From Maricaulis sp048269565 (GTDB lineage Bacteria > Pseudomonadota > Alphaproteobacteria > Caulobacterales > Maricaulaceae): DNA of 64,000 bases. Shown one piece after another: positions 33,138 to 42,571 of this stretch. Each line of letters begins with the position of its first letter. The stretch's first letter is position 1. The notes beneath the pieces were generated by a model. The model saw only the letters and a list, made by a program, of their open reading frames with translations. It ran no database searches and was not told where the DNA came from. The stretch is taken from the NCBI RefSeq assembly GCF_048269565.1, contig NZ_JBLXIK010000001.1, positions 558,001-622,000 of the forward strand, in the 5' to 3' direction. A program made the position numbers and the translations under genes.

Positions 33138-34367
33138 ATGGACACGGGAATTAACCGTAAGTTCGAGTTTTTCCGCAATTCTCCCGCAGAGAGCGTGCAG
33201 CAGGATGCACACGCGACCGGGGCGGACATGACAGGCACGCATCAACTTAGAAGCCTGAATCGACTGGCCAGGACCGCTGCATCGGCACGCGTGCTGAACC
33301 TGCACGAGATTGCGCGCCTCAATGCGGCAAACCAGGCGCACGCCGCCGAGCCCTTGTTCAGTTGCCGGCGCCTGAATGACGCCATCCTGCTCAAGCACGC
33401 CTTGCGGGCGCAGGACCGGCCCTATGTCCACACGCATCGCGCCACCGCGACAAAGATCGTTTTCCCGTTCAGCAAGTCGGACCTCAAGCTGGGCGGCTAT
33501 GCCCTCTTCGTCGAACAGGCCAATCTGGACGCGGCATTCCGCGAGGCCGTGGGGCCGAACACGCCGAACGAATCCATCAGCCGCGATCTGGAATTGTTGC
33601 GGGAGATTGCCCGGCTGCCCTCGCTGGATCCCTATCTGCTGCGCGATGTGACACAAGGCCTCGGCCGGCAGGTCGCCGATTGTTATTTCGACATCTCATC
33701 ACAGGATATCCGCGCCGTGCGCTCCTTCCTGCGCCGGGACATGCGCGCCCTGGTCGATCGGGCCGGCGGCGCGGTCGGTCTCGATATCGATCTCACCGCC
33801 GACCGGCTCACCCATCTGATGATGGAGGATCCCGCCAACCCGGCGCTGGCGCCCCTGCGCCACGCCCTGCGTTTCGGCATCGATGATTTCGAACGCTCGC
33901 TGAAGGGCTGGAAGGGCGTGCTGTATTACAAGTGGTGTTATGCGCGCCTGTTGCAGGGTTTCCCGGCGGTCGCGACCCGCATGGCCAGCATGCGCCTTCA
34001 TCGGGCCAGCCAGGAAGACAAGGTCTTCATCTATGGGCTGGTGCGGCGGATACTCCAGCGTCTGGACGAGAATTTCGCCTCGGTCAAAGTCCACCTCGTC
34101 AATTATGACACCGTCTTCCAGTCGCTGATCGACCAGAATGACCCGCTGCCCTTCCAGACCTTCCTGCGAGGTGCCAGCCAGTCCTTCTCCGAAATCGGGC
34201 GGGCAATCGGCGAGATTTCGCATGCCTGCGATTTCTGGAATTACCGGCAGGGCAAGGATGCCGGCGAACGGATTGATGTCGACATTGCCAATGAGCTCAT
34301 CGGCGAGCTGGCCCACTCTCTCGACCTCAGCTTCGACAAGGCAACCGACCGGCAGGCCTCAGCCTAG
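33138..34367 (+). CDS. Hypothetical 409-residue cytosolic protein
   Basis: No signal peptide, membrane helix or enzyme motif is recognised. The protein is mostly helical. A basic N-terminal region (about 35-65) is followed by a central stretch with FPFSKSDLKLGGYALFVEQ (about 111-129). Later regions include DIDLTADRLTHLMMEDPANP, a WKGVLYYKWCYARLLQGFP segment near 255-273, and a long C-terminal helical region. Codon use matches the neighbours, so it looks like a resident gene. It lies 41 bases after rsmD in the same direction and overlaps the mutL stop on the other strand by four bases (CTAG). ATG 33138 has no clear ribosome site. Function unknown. Confidence 0.75.
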   Translation: MDTGINRKFEFFRNSPAESVQQDAHATGADMTGTHQLRSLNRLARTAASARVLNLHEIARLNAANQAHAAEPLFSCRRLNDAILLKHALRAQDRPYVHTHRATATKIVFPFSKSDLKLGGYALFVEQANLDAAFREAVGPNTPNESISRDLELLREIARLPSLDPYLLRDVTQGLGRQVADCYFDISSQDIRAVRSFLRRDMRALVDRAGGAVGLDIDLTADRLTHLMMEDPANPALAPLRHALRFGIDDFERSLKGWKGVLYYKWCYARLLQGFPAVATRMASMRLHRASQEDKVFIYGLVRRILQRLDENFASVKVHLVNYDTVFQSLIDQNDPLPFQTFLRGASQSFSEIGRAIGEISHACDFWNYRQGKDAGERIDVDIANELIGELAHSLDLSFDKATDRQASA

Positions 34368-36199
34368 CGCCGTCCGAACAGGCGCTCGATATCCGCCAGT
34401 TTCAGCTCGACATAGGTCGGGCGGCCATGATTGCACTGGCCGGAATGGGGCGTAGCCTCCATCTCGCGCAGCAGGGCATTCATCTCCTCGCCATTGAGGC
34501 GGCGCCCGGCGCGCACCGAGCCATGGCAGGCCATGGTGCCCACAACATCCTCGAGTTTTTCCTTCAGGGACAGGGCCTGGTCGTATTCAGCCAGATCATC
34601 GGCGAGATCACGGATCAGGCCCTGGACATTCAACTTCTTGAGCAAGGCCGGGGTCTCACGTACGGCGATCGAACCGGCGCCAAAGCTCTCGATCACCAGT
34701 CCCAGCTCGGCCAGTTCATGGCTGCGGTCGAGCAGGCGCTGGGCCTCGGCCTCTTCCAGATCGACGATTTCCGGCACCAGCAGGCGCTGGCGCTGCACAC
34801 CGGTCTCGGCGATCATCGCTTTCATGCGCTCATAGACCAGACGTTCATGCGCCGCGTGCTGGTCGACAATAACGATGCCGTCGGCCGTCTGGGCGATGAC
34901 ATAGGTCTCGTGCAATTGCGCGCGCGCAATGCCCAGCGGCCAGTCCGGCGCCGGGGCCTGCGGCTGGTCCGGCGCATAGTCCGGGCTGTCATCACGTTCG
35001 ATCCGCGCCGACATGCCCGGCTCGAACACGCCCGGCTGATGCGGTTCGGGCATGCGGCCCCAGAGCGGGGAATGCTGAGCTGCCTGATACTGGACGCCCT
35101 GCAGCGGCCGATAGCCTTCCGGGCGCACCGCACCAAGGGCATGGCCGGCAACGGTAGTGGAGGCCCGGTGGCCGGCGCCGGCAAGCGCATGTCGCAGCGC
35201 CCCGACGATCAGTCCGCGCACCAGGCCGGCATCACGAAACCGCACCTCGGCCTTGGCCGGGTGGACATTGACGTCGACCTGGCTGGTGGGGAGTTCGACA
35301 TTGAGGGCGACGACCGGATGGCGGTCACGGGCAAGGAAGTCCTGATAGGCACCGCGCACGGCACCGCCGAGCAGCTTGTCGCGCACGGGCCGGCCATTGA
35401 CGAACAGATACTGGTGCATCGCATTGCCGCGGGAATAGGTCGGCAGGCTGGCAAAACCGGTCACACGCACGCCTTCGCGCACCTGGTCAACCTCCAGCGC
35501 ATTGGCGCCAAAATCCGCGCCGATCACCGCCGTCATCCGCGCCTTGCGGGCTTCGGTATCATCACCGCGCTCGGCGGCAATCGACAGGCGCTTGCGTCCG
35601 TCCTGCACCAGGAAGAAACCGACATCGGGCCGCGACATCGCCAGTCGTTTGACGACATCGGAAATGCCGAGGTTTTCCGCACGTTCGCTTTTGAGAAACT
35701 TCAGCCGCGCCGGCGTCGCATAGAACAGGTCGCGCACCTCGATCCGCGTGCCCGGGCGCCCCAATGGCGCGACGGGGGCAACCTCGCTGGCCTGTCCGCC
35801 CTCGACGCTGACCGACCAGGCATCGCCCATGCCGCGCGCCTGGCTGATGATCGACAAGCGCGCGATCGAGCCGATCGACGGCAGCGCCTCGCCGCGAAAG
35901 CCCATGGTTGCGATGTTGAGCAGATCGTCCTGGCCGTCATCGTCCAGGGGCAGTTTGGAGGTCGCGTGGCGCTCGATGCACAGCGCCAGCTCCGCCGCGC
36001 TCATGCCCTTGCCATTATCCTCGATCAGCAGGCGCGTCAGTCCGCCACTGTCGGCGACGATATCGATCCGGGTGGCGCCGGCATCGAGCGCGTTCTCCAC
36101 CAGTTCCTTGACCACGGATGCCGGCCGTTCGACCACCTCGCCGGCGGCGATGCGATTGACGGTCTGCGCGGGCAGGCGGCGGATAATGGGCTGGGTCAT
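34364..36199 (-). CDS. mutL: DNA mismatch repair protein MutL (endonuclease type)
   Basis: A 611-residue MutL. The GHKL ATPase part shows RIAAGEVVERPASVVKELVENALDAGA-type sequence, then IEDNGKGMSAAEL, TMGFRGEALPSIGS and RPVRDK. The C-terminal domain contains DQHAAHERLVYE, the metal-binding endonuclease motif DQHA-x2-E-x4-E of MutL proteins from bacteria without MutH, so this MutL should nick DNA itself. The ATG at 36199 gives the usual N-terminus; an ATG four codons earlier (36211) is possible. It is the last gene of the leftward ileS-lspA-DUF3035 series. Confidence 0.95.
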   Translation of the reverse strand: MTQPIIRRLPAQTVNRIAAGEVVERPASVVKELVENALDAGATRIDIVADSGGLTRLLIEDNGKGMSAAELALCIERHATSKLPLDDDGQDDLLNIATMGFRGEALPSIGSIARLSIISQARGMGDAWSVSVEGGQASEVAPVAPLGRPGTRIEVRDLFYATPARLKFLKSERAENLGISDVVKRLAMSRPDVGFFLVQDGRKRLSIAAERGDDTEARKARMTAVIGADFGANALEVDQVREGVRVTGFASLPTYSRGNAMHQYLFVNGRPVRDKLLGGAVRGAYQDFLARDRHPVVALNVELPTSQVDVNVHPAKAEVRFRDAGLVRGLIVGALRHALAGAGHRASTTVAGHALGAVRPEGYRPLQGVQYQAAQHSPLWGRMPEPHQPGVFEPGMSARIERDDSPDYAPDQPQAPAPDWPLGIARAQLHETYVIAQTADGIVIVDQHAAHERLVYERMKAMIAETGVQRQRLLVPEIVDLEEAEAQRLLDRSHELAELGLVIESFGAGSIAVRETPALLKKLNVQGLIRDLADDLAEYDQALSLKEKLEDVVGTMACHGSVRAGRRLNGEEMNALLREMEATPHSGQCNHGRPTYVELKLADIERLFGRR

Positions 36200-36265
36200 G
36201 GTCAAAGACATAGGGCCAACCTTTCGGCTGGCCCTGAGTCGGTCAAGTCCGCGACGGGATCGCGA

Positions 36266-36808
36266 TCAAAGGCCCGGCAGTTTTGGCAATAGCCGGCGAT
36301 CACGTTCGATCTCGACATTGCCGCCACCGGTCGAGTTGAGAATCTGCTCCTGACGCAGGGCCTCGGCCTCGGAATCGAGCGGCGTCGCATCGACGGGCGG
36401 GACATATTCGCCATTGCGCCAGAACAGAACCTGGTCGGCGAAGCTGCGGGTCTTGTGCACGACACCGGCGGTTTCGCCATCAATGATCGAGCGGATGAAC
36501 GGATCGGCGGCACCGCCACCGGCGTGGGCGACGAGCAGGGCTTCCGCATCGCTACCCTGGAACTGACCCTGGGCACCGAGCAGGGCCGCACGGGCCATCT
36601 GGTCGGGATAGATTTCCTCGGGGCGCGGTGCACCGGGCTCCGGCGGACGCAGATTGAACTCAGGCGGCACGCTCAGTGGCGCGATGGTAACCGTGCGGAA
36701 TTCGTCCGGCGTGACCTTGCCGCCACCGAAACCCCGCTCGACTGCGGCACACCCCGTCAGGGCGAAACTGGCCGCAGCAGCGGCGATGAGTACGGATGGC
36801 AAACGCAT
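36266..36808 (-). CDS. DUF3035 outer-membrane lipoprotein (BamF-like)
   Basis: A 180-residue lipoprotein with a signal peptide and lipobox LTGC at residues 17-20. The mature part has the DUF3035 pattern PDEFRTVTIAPLSVPPEFNLRPP and the later RSIIDGETAG segment. DUF3035 proteins of alphaproteobacteria have been linked to the beta-barrel assembly machine as BamF, but the assignment here is by family resemblance only. It lies between lspA, the peptidase that would process it, and mutL, 54 bases from the latter, all leftward. Confidence 0.75.
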   Translation of the reverse strand: MRLPSVLIAAAAASFALTGCAAVERGFGGGKVTPDEFRTVTIAPLSVPPEFNLRPPEPGAPRPEEIYPDQMARAALLGAQGQFQGSDAEALLVAHAGGGAADPFIRSIIDGETAGVVHKTRSFADQVLFWRNGEYVPPVDATPLDSEAEALRQEQILNSTGGGNVEIERDRRLLPKLPGL

Positions 36809-36879
36809 GTCGACTAGCTCCAGTCATTCTTCAGATCATATGTAGCGAAGAGTCTCGTCGATCTCCAGCCCTCAGACCA

Positions 36880-37470
36880 TTACATCTTCGTCTCACGCTT
36901 ATCGCGGTCGAGAATAAACACATCCAGGATAATGGCGGCGACGCCGAGATTGATCCCGACATCGGCGATATTGAACACCCAGGGGAACATCAGGCCGGAA
37001 AAATTCAGGAAGTCGGCGACCGCGCCGTACAGCGCCCGGTCAATGGCATTGCCCAGGGCACCGCCGATAATCAGGCCGAAAGCGATCGCCTGCCAGCGCC
37101 GGGTGACCTTGAACGGTCCCAGCGACAGCAGGCCGGCGACCAGGGCCAGGGCCACCGCGACCGAAAACCCGACCAACAGAAAACGGCCGAGCGGGCCATC
37201 GGCGCCGAGCAGGCCGAAGCTGACGCCCTTGTTCCAGACCATGGTCAGATCGAAAAACGGCGAGACTTCGATATGGCCGCAATTATTGACCATGCTGGCG
37301 CGAGCCACCGCATCGGCGCGCTGGAACTCCAGACAGCCCGGCGGCGAAAAGGCGAGCCAGTCAAGCACCCACCATTTGCTCAACTGGTCCAGCACCAGCA
37401 CGGACCCGGCAAGGATCAGGCCCAGGCGGGCCTCGGCCGTCATCCGGATCGCGCGCAGCGGCTCAAGCAT
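36880..37470 (-). CDS. lspA: Lipoprotein signal peptidase (signal peptidase II)
   Basis: A 196-residue integral membrane aspartyl protease with four helices that cleaves prolipoproteins. Conserved pieces are VLDQLSKWWV near residue 26, WNKGVSFGLL, and the two catalytic-Asp motifs GALGNAIDRALYGAVADFL and FNIADVGINLG. The N-terminal loop carries an insertion (CLEFQRADAVARASMVNNCG) longer than in E. coli LspA and containing two Cys. The start at 37470 overlaps the end of ileS by eight bases. The next gene downstream encodes a lipoprotein. Confidence 0.94.
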   Translation of the reverse strand: MLEPLRAIRMTAEARLGLILAGSVLVLDQLSKWWVLDWLAFSPPGCLEFQRADAVARASMVNNCGHIEVSPFFDLTMVWNKGVSFGLLGADGPLGRFLLVGFSVAVALALVAGLLSLGPFKVTRRWQAIAFGLIIGGALGNAIDRALYGAVADFLNFSGLMFPWVFNIADVGINLGVAAIILDVFILDRDKRETKM

Positions 37471-40435
37471 TCATCGCGTCCCAGTGGGCGACCGCTTCGG
37501 CGTCGCGCGGGGTGAGATCGGGATAGCGGCTGTCGCTGCCGACCTCGGTAGAATATTTCCACGAGCGTGCGCACTTGCGGCCCACGGCCCGGCCGGGAAT
37601 GACCGCGATATCGGCGACATCATCGAGCCGGAAGGCCCCGTCCGGAGCCGGCTCGTCATGCAGGCTGGCCTGGCTGGTGATCGCGATCTCGGCCAGATAG
37701 TCCTCGATATCGCCATCGGCTTCCTGCGCCAGCGCCGCCCGGTAGGCCGGATCGGCGACATAGACCTGCGGTGCGGCCTCGAGGCTGGAGCCGATACGCT
37801 TTTCACGGCGTTCCACTTCCAGCGCCCCGTTCACGACCCGGCGCAGGCGGCGAATGGTCTGCCAGCGCTCGGCGCGGCTGCCATCATGCCAGTCGGCCGG
37901 GGTCGACGGGAAAGTGCGCAGGTGGACACTGTCGGTGTCGGACGGGTGCAGGCCGAGCCAGACCTCTTCCATGGTGAAGGGCATGATGGGCGCCAGCCAG
38001 GCAGTCAACCGGTCGATGACCTCATGCATCACCGTGCGCGCCGCACGCCGGCGCAGCGCGTCGGGACGATCACAATACAGCGCGTCCTTGCGGACATCGA
38101 GATAGAAGGCCGACAGGTCGACGACGCAGAAATTGAACAGCGCCGAATAGACCTTCTTGAAGTCACAGGCCGCATAGCCCTCGCGCACGATACCGTCGAG
38201 CTCGTGCAGGCGGTGCAGCACCCAGCGTTCCAGCGATGGCATCTGGTGGTGCGCCACGGTCTCCGAATCCTCGAAACCGTCGAGGGCGCCCAGGACATAG
38301 CGCATCGTATTGCGCAGCTTGCGATAGGCATCGACGCTGGTCTGGAGGATCTCGTCGGAGATGCGCAGATCGTCGGTATAGTCCTGGCCGGCGGCCCACA
38401 GACGCAGGATCTCGACGCCGTATTTCTTGGCGACATCTTCCGGCGCGACGACATTGCCCAGCGATTTGGACATCTTGCGGCCATCGCCCGCCATCACGAA
38501 ACCATGGGTCAGCACGGCGTCATAGGGCGCACGGCCACGCGTGCCGCAGCTTTCGAGCAGGGAGGACTGGAACCAGCCGCGGTGCTGGTCGGAGCCCTCC
38601 AGATAGAGATCGGCCGGCCATTTCAGGTCCGGGCGCGGCTCGAGCGCGAAGGCATGGGTGCAACCGCTGTCAAACCAGACATCAAGAATATCGGTGACCT
38701 TTTCCCACTCATCGGCATTGTATTCATCACCGAGGAATTCCGAGGCCGGACGCTCGAACCAGGCATCGGCCCCGTCCTCTTCGACCGCCTTGATGATGCG
38801 GGCATGCACCTTGGGATCATTGAGCACGCGCTTGGTGCCGGCCTCGACGAACAGGGTCAGCGGCACGCCCCAGGCGCGCTGGCGCGAGACCAGCCAGTCC
38901 GGCCGGCCCTCGACCATGGCCCGGATGCGGTTTTCCGCCACTTTCGGCGTCCACGCGGTGTCGCCGATCGCCTTGAGCGCGGCCTCGCGCAGGGAGCGGC
39001 CATCCTGCATCGGCCGGTCGATGGCGACGAACCATTGCGGCGTATTGCGGAAGATGACCGGCGCCTTGGAGCGCCAGGAATGCGGATAGGAGTGCTCGAG
39101 GCGTCCGCGTGCCAGCAATCGGCCATGGGCGATGAGGGCATCGATCACCGCCTTGTTGGCCGGACCGTCCTGGCCCTGCTTCTTGCCGTCGACACGGATG
39201 ATGTGCAGACCGCCAAACAGCGGGATATTGTCGTAGAAGGCCCCGTCCTCGCCGACGGTCTGTGGCACGGCCATATTGCGGTCATGCCATTCGGGATGCG
39301 CCATCCAGGCGACATAGTCTTCCGCACCATGGCCCGGCGCGGTGTGGACAAAGCCGGTCCCGGTCTCGTCGGTGACGTGATCGCCGGCCAGCAATGGTAC
39401 GCCATAGCTCCAGTATTTGTCGGCATCGGTGAGCGGGTGGGCACAGACCAAGCCTTCCGGATCGACGCTCATGATCCGGTCAGCGCGGGTGATCTTGGCT
39501 GCCGCGGCGGTCTCTTCCCACAGATTGTCGGCGATGATCAGCCGGTCGCCAGGCATCGCCCAGGGCTTGAACTCGCTCTCGCCCACTGCCGTGACCTCGT
39601 AGAGGCCATAGGTGATGTCGGGCGAGTAGCAGATGGCGCGATTGGCCGGGATCGTCCACGGCGTCGTGGTCCAGATCACCACATGCGCACCGATACAGGG
39701 CGACGGGATCGCGGAGCCGTCCTTGCGCAGGCCGCGCAGCGGGAAGCGGACATGGATCGTGGTCGAGACCTTGTCGTGATATTCGACTTCCGCTTCAGCC
39801 AGCGCAGTCTGCTCGACCGGCGACCACATCACCGGTGCCGAGCCGCAATAGACCAGGCCCTGTTTCACGAAGCTGAGGAATTCGCGCACGATCGCCGATT
39901 CGGATTCATAGGCCATGGTCGTGTAGGGATCATCCCAGTTCCCGACACCGCCGAGACGCTTGAATTCCTCGCGCTGGATATCGATCCAGCCGGCCGCATA
40001 GGAGCGGCATTCGGCGCGGAATTCCTTGGTCGGAACATCATTCTTGTTGCGGCCCTTGGAGCGGTAGAACTGCTCGACCTTCCATTCGATCGGCAGGCCA
40101 TGGCAATCCCAGCCCGGGCGATAGGGCGCGTCGAAGCCGGCCATCTGGCGCGAACGCACGACGAAATCCTTCAGAATCTTGTTCATGCCGGTGCCGATAT
40201 GGATGTGGCCATTGGCATAGGGCGGGCCATCATGCAGCACGAAGCGGGTCCGCTTCTCGCCCTGCTCGCGCAGGCGGCGGTAGATGTCCAGCTTTTCCCA
40301 GCGCTCGAGCCAGAGCGGTTCCTGCTTCGGCAGGCCGGCGCGCATCGGGAAATCGGTCTTGGGCAGAAACAGGGTCTGGCGATAATCGCGGTTTTCGGCG
40401 GTTTCGCTGGCGGTATCGGCGGGCTTATCCGTCAT
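37463..40435 (-). CDS. ileS: Isoleucyl-tRNA synthetase
   Basis: A 990-residue class I synthetase charging tRNA-Ile. The HIGH-type motif lies in DGPPYANGHIHIGTGMNK and the KMSKS loop in DGRKMSKSLGN. The editing domain includes WTTTPWTIPANRAICYS. The C-terminal zinc-finger region is present in outline (KCARSWKYSTEVG) but has lost most of its Cys ligands, so it probably binds no zinc. The length is slightly above E. coli IleS. It heads the ileS-lspA-DUF3035-mutL series. The 184-base gap upstream holds a hairpin after ribF. Confidence 0.96.
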   Translation of the reverse strand: MTDKPADTASETAENRDYRQTLFLPKTDFPMRAGLPKQEPLWLERWEKLDIYRRLREQGEKRTRFVLHDGPPYANGHIHIGTGMNKILKDFVVRSRQMAGFDAPYRPGWDCHGLPIEWKVEQFYRSKGRNKNDVPTKEFRAECRSYAAGWIDIQREEFKRLGGVGNWDDPYTTMAYESESAIVREFLSFVKQGLVYCGSAPVMWSPVEQTALAEAEVEYHDKVSTTIHVRFPLRGLRKDGSAIPSPCIGAHVVIWTTTPWTIPANRAICYSPDITYGLYEVTAVGESEFKPWAMPGDRLIIADNLWEETAAAAKITRADRIMSVDPEGLVCAHPLTDADKYWSYGVPLLAGDHVTDETGTGFVHTAPGHGAEDYVAWMAHPEWHDRNMAVPQTVGEDGAFYDNIPLFGGLHIIRVDGKKQGQDGPANKAVIDALIAHGRLLARGRLEHSYPHSWRSKAPVIFRNTPQWFVAIDRPMQDGRSLREAALKAIGDTAWTPKVAENRIRAMVEGRPDWLVSRQRAWGVPLTLFVEAGTKRVLNDPKVHARIIKAVEEDGADAWFERPASEFLGDEYNADEWEKVTDILDVWFDSGCTHAFALEPRPDLKWPADLYLEGSDQHRGWFQSSLLESCGTRGRAPYDAVLTHGFVMAGDGRKMSKSLGNVVAPEDVAKKYGVEILRLWAAGQDYTDDLRISDEILQTSVDAYRKLRNTMRYVLGALDGFEDSETVAHHQMPSLERWVLHRLHELDGIVREGYAACDFKKVYSALFNFCVVDLSAFYLDVRKDALYCDRPDALRRRAARTVMHEVIDRLTAWLAPIMPFTMEEVWLGLHPSDTDSVHLRTFPSTPADWHDGSRAERWQTIRRLRRVVNGALEVERREKRIGSSLEAAPQVYVADPAYRAALAQEADGDIEDYLAEIAITSQASLHDEPAPDGAFRLDDVADIAVIPGRAVGRKCARSWKYSTEVGSDSRYPDLTPRDAEAVAHWDAMNA

Positions 40436-40511
40436 CGGATCAGGTCCTTGCGGTCAGTATCGTTGAGGGTTCTGAAGGAGAGGCAGTCTCCCGGAACCGC
40501 ACGGGATCAAA

Positions 40512-40541
40512 CCCGGCGGCCCGGGCCGCTAATTCGCCGGG
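40512..40541 (-). terminator. Hairpin between ribF and ileS
   Basis: CCCGGCG at 40512-40518 pairs with CGCCGGG at 40535-40541. Read leftward it is followed by TTTGAT, so it may terminate ribF transcripts. An internal 14-bp palindrome (40516-40529) offers an alternative fold. Confidence 0.4.
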
Positions 40542-40619
40542 CAAGGGATGCCGGAGACGGCTCCGCATCGCATATCATCAATCGGGAACAAACCATGCTC
40601 CCGCGTATATCCGAGCGCG

Positions 40620-41564
40620 TCAGGCCGGTCCAGCCACGCGCGTCAGCACGTCGCGGGCACTGGCCGCATCCAGCGCGATCTGCGCCTTGAGGGCGTCGAG
40701 ACCGTCAAAGCGCCGTTCGGGGCGCAAATGGTCATGGAACTCAACCGCCAGCTCACAGCCATAGAGATCGCCGTCAAAGTCGAGCAGGTGCACCTCGAGC
40801 AGTTCTGTGGTGCCATCAACGGTGGGGCGCTTGCCGATATTGGCCACGGCCGGACGCGTCGCCGCCTCGCCATCAATCCCGACCATCACCGCGTAAACGC
40901 CATAGGCGGGGCGGACATAATCGCCCAGATCGATATTGGCGGTCGGAAAGCCGATGGTGCGGCCACGCTGATTGCCGTGCACGACAATGCCGTCCACCGT
41001 CCAGCGCACGCCAAGCAGTTCGGCCGCGGCCTGCATATTGCCGTCATGAATGGCCTGGCGGATCCGGGTCGAGGAGACCTTGTCGGAGCCATTGCCCTCC
41101 AGCTCGGCAAAGTCCGAGCGGATATTGCGTGCCGCGCACAATTGCGCCAGCTCGACCGTCGATCCGGCACGGCCGGCACCGAAGCGGAAATCGGCACCGG
41201 TGACGATGCCGCTGATCCCGAGACCGTCGGCCAGCACACGCTGTACGAAGGCCTCGGGCGTCATCTGCGCCATCACGGCGTCAAATTCGAGCACATGCAG
41301 TTGCGCCACGCCGAGCGCCGCCAGCAGGGCATCGCGACGCGCCGGGCTCATCAGGCGAAAAGCCCGCGCATCGGGCGCGAAATAGCGCCGCGGATGGGGT
41401 TCGAACAGGGCAACGCCGAGCTTGGCTCCGGCAGTATCCGCCAGCTTGCGCGCCACATCGAGCACGGCGCGATGGCCCAGATGCACGCCGTCGAAATTGC
41501 CCAGCGCGATCACCGCACCGCGATGCCCCGCATCAATCCCGTCATATCCGTGAAGCGTCTGCAT
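40620..41564 (-). CDS. ribF: Bifunctional riboflavin kinase/FAD synthetase
   Basis: A 314-residue enzyme making FMN then FAD. The N-terminal adenylyltransferase domain has ALGNFDGVHLGHRAVL and GADFRFGAGRAG, and SSTRIRQAIHDGN is the ISSTxxR-type motif. The C-terminal kinase domain shows RTIGFPTANIDLGDYVRPAYGVY and NIGKRPTVDG. ATG 41564 is preferred over the TTG one codon before it. It lies seven bases after the MaoC-like gene in the same direction. Confidence 0.95.
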   Translation of the reverse strand: MQTLHGYDGIDAGHRGAVIALGNFDGVHLGHRAVLDVARKLADTAGAKLGVALFEPHPRRYFAPDARAFRLMSPARRDALLAALGVAQLHVLEFDAVMAQMTPEAFVQRVLADGLGISGIVTGADFRFGAGRAGSTVELAQLCAARNIRSDFAELEGNGSDKVSSTRIRQAIHDGNMQAAAELLGVRWTVDGIVVHGNQRGRTIGFPTANIDLGDYVRPAYGVYAVMVGIDGEAATRPAVANIGKRPTVDGTTELLEVHLLDFDGDLYGCELAVEFHDHLRPERRFDGLDALKAQIALDAASARDVLTRVAGPA

Positions 41565-41570
41565 CAATGA

Positions 41571-42014
41571 TTACTCAGCCGGCTTCCGGCGCCGTTTGCG
41601 GACCATGACTTCCGCCTCGGCCTGCATCGCCACCTTGCCCTCGACCGTGCAGACACAATCCATGACCAGGCGGCGCGCCTTGATGTCGATTTCCTTCACC
41701 GTGACCCGCGTCAGCACTTCATCGCCGATGCGCACCGGCTGGAAGAAGCGCATGTTCAGCGCCAGGAAGATCGCGCCCGGTCCGGGCAGCTGGTTGCCGA
41801 GCACACCGGAGATGTGGGAGGCCACCAGCGCCCCGTGCACGATGCGGCCGCGGAACGGCGTCGTGCGGGCATAGGCCTCGTCCATATGCACCGGATTATA
41901 GTCGCCTGACACCTTGGCAAACTGGTCCAGATCCTCCTCGACAACGACTCGCACTGCTTCCGCAGATTGGCCGATTCGCATGTCTTCCAAGGCAATTGCT
42001 TCGATTTCCGCCAT
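41571..42014 (-). CDS. MaoC-like (R)-hydratase
   Basis: A 147-residue single hotdog-fold protein of the MaoC/PhaJ class. The catalytic Asp-His region is FAKVSGDYNPVHMDEAYARTTPFRGRIVHGALVAS, matching the hydratase-2 motif. Such enzymes hydrate trans-2-enoyl-CoA to (R)-3-hydroxyacyl-CoA, feeding polyhydroxyalkanoate synthesis or fatty acid breakdown. The C-terminus is basic (RKRRRKPAE). Probably co-transcribed with ribF, seven bases downstream, although the functions are unrelated. Confidence 0.88.
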   Translation of the reverse strand: MAEIEAIALEDMRIGQSAEAVRVVVEEDLDQFAKVSGDYNPVHMDEAYARTTPFRGRIVHGALVASHISGVLGNQLPGPGAIFLALNMRFFQPVRIGDEVLTRVTVKEIDIKARRLVMDCVCTVEGKVAMQAEAEVMVRKRRRKPAE

Positions 42015-42039
42015 GACTCTCTCCGTCTCTTCGCCCGCT

Positions 42040-42054
42040 TTAACCGATTTTTAT
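42040..42054 (+). promoter_or_regulatory. Possible CtrA half-matching box upstream of cheY
   Basis: TTAA, seven bases, then TTAT: one mismatch from the TTAA-N7-TTAA box bound by CtrA in Caulobacter-type bacteria. It lies about 80 bases upstream of cheY, and motility genes are common CtrA targets. Single near-match only. Confidence 0.25.
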
Positions 42055-42133
42055 CCGCAGTTGTCTAGGGTCCTAGATGAAGACAGCGGAACAAGCTGTC
42101 TCAGGTAACACGCCGAGTGGATGGAGACTTAGC

Positions 42134-42520
42134 ATGGCTGTCGATATGACAATGTCGATCCTGGTTGTGGACGACTACAAAACCATGATCAGAATCATAC
42201 GCAACCTGCTCAAGCAGATTGGCTTCGAGAATGTCGATGATGCCTCTGACGGGCAGGAAGCATTCGCGAAGATGCAGGAAAACAAGTATGGGCTGGTCAT
42301 TTCCGACTGGAACATGGAACCGATGACCGGCTACGAGCTGCTGCAGAAGGTTCGCGCTGATGAGGGCATGAAAGCCACGCCCTTCATCATGGTGACCGCA
42401 GAGTCCAAGACCGAGAACGTTGTCGCGGCGAAACGAGCCGGCGTGAACAACTATATCGTGAAGCCGTTCAATGCCGGCACCTTGAAGTCCAAGATGTCTG
42501 CTGTTCTGGGTGATTTCTAG
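42134..42520 (+). CDS. cheY: Chemotaxis response regulator CheY
   Basis: A 128-residue stand-alone receiver domain. The acidic pocket and switch residues fall at CheY-like positions: D13 and D14, phospho-acceptor D58 (VISDWNMEP), T88 (MVTAES) and K110 (YIVKPF). There is no output domain. Phosphorylated CheY binds the flagellar switch to change rotation. ATG 42134 has GGAG seven bases upstream; the longer frame from 42077 adds a non-conserved leader. The cheZ-type phosphatase gene follows 51 bases downstream. Confidence 0.93.
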   Translation: MAVDMTMSILVVDDYKTMIRIIRNLLKQIGFENVDDASDGQEAFAKMQENKYGLVISDWNMEPMTGYELLQKVRADEGMKATPFIMVTAESKTENVVAAKRAGVNNYIVKPFNAGTLKSKMSAVLGDF

Positions 42521-42571
42521 GCTCTGGCCTGAATGACACCCCGTTTGAACCTGCTGAGCAAGGAGGGCCCC

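Noticed and set aside
36932..40690. A 1252-codon plus-strand open frame
   Set aside because: It lies entirely opposite lspA and ileS, whose motifs are clear. High-GC codon bias keeps the opposite strand open. No ribosome site and no protein-like pattern.
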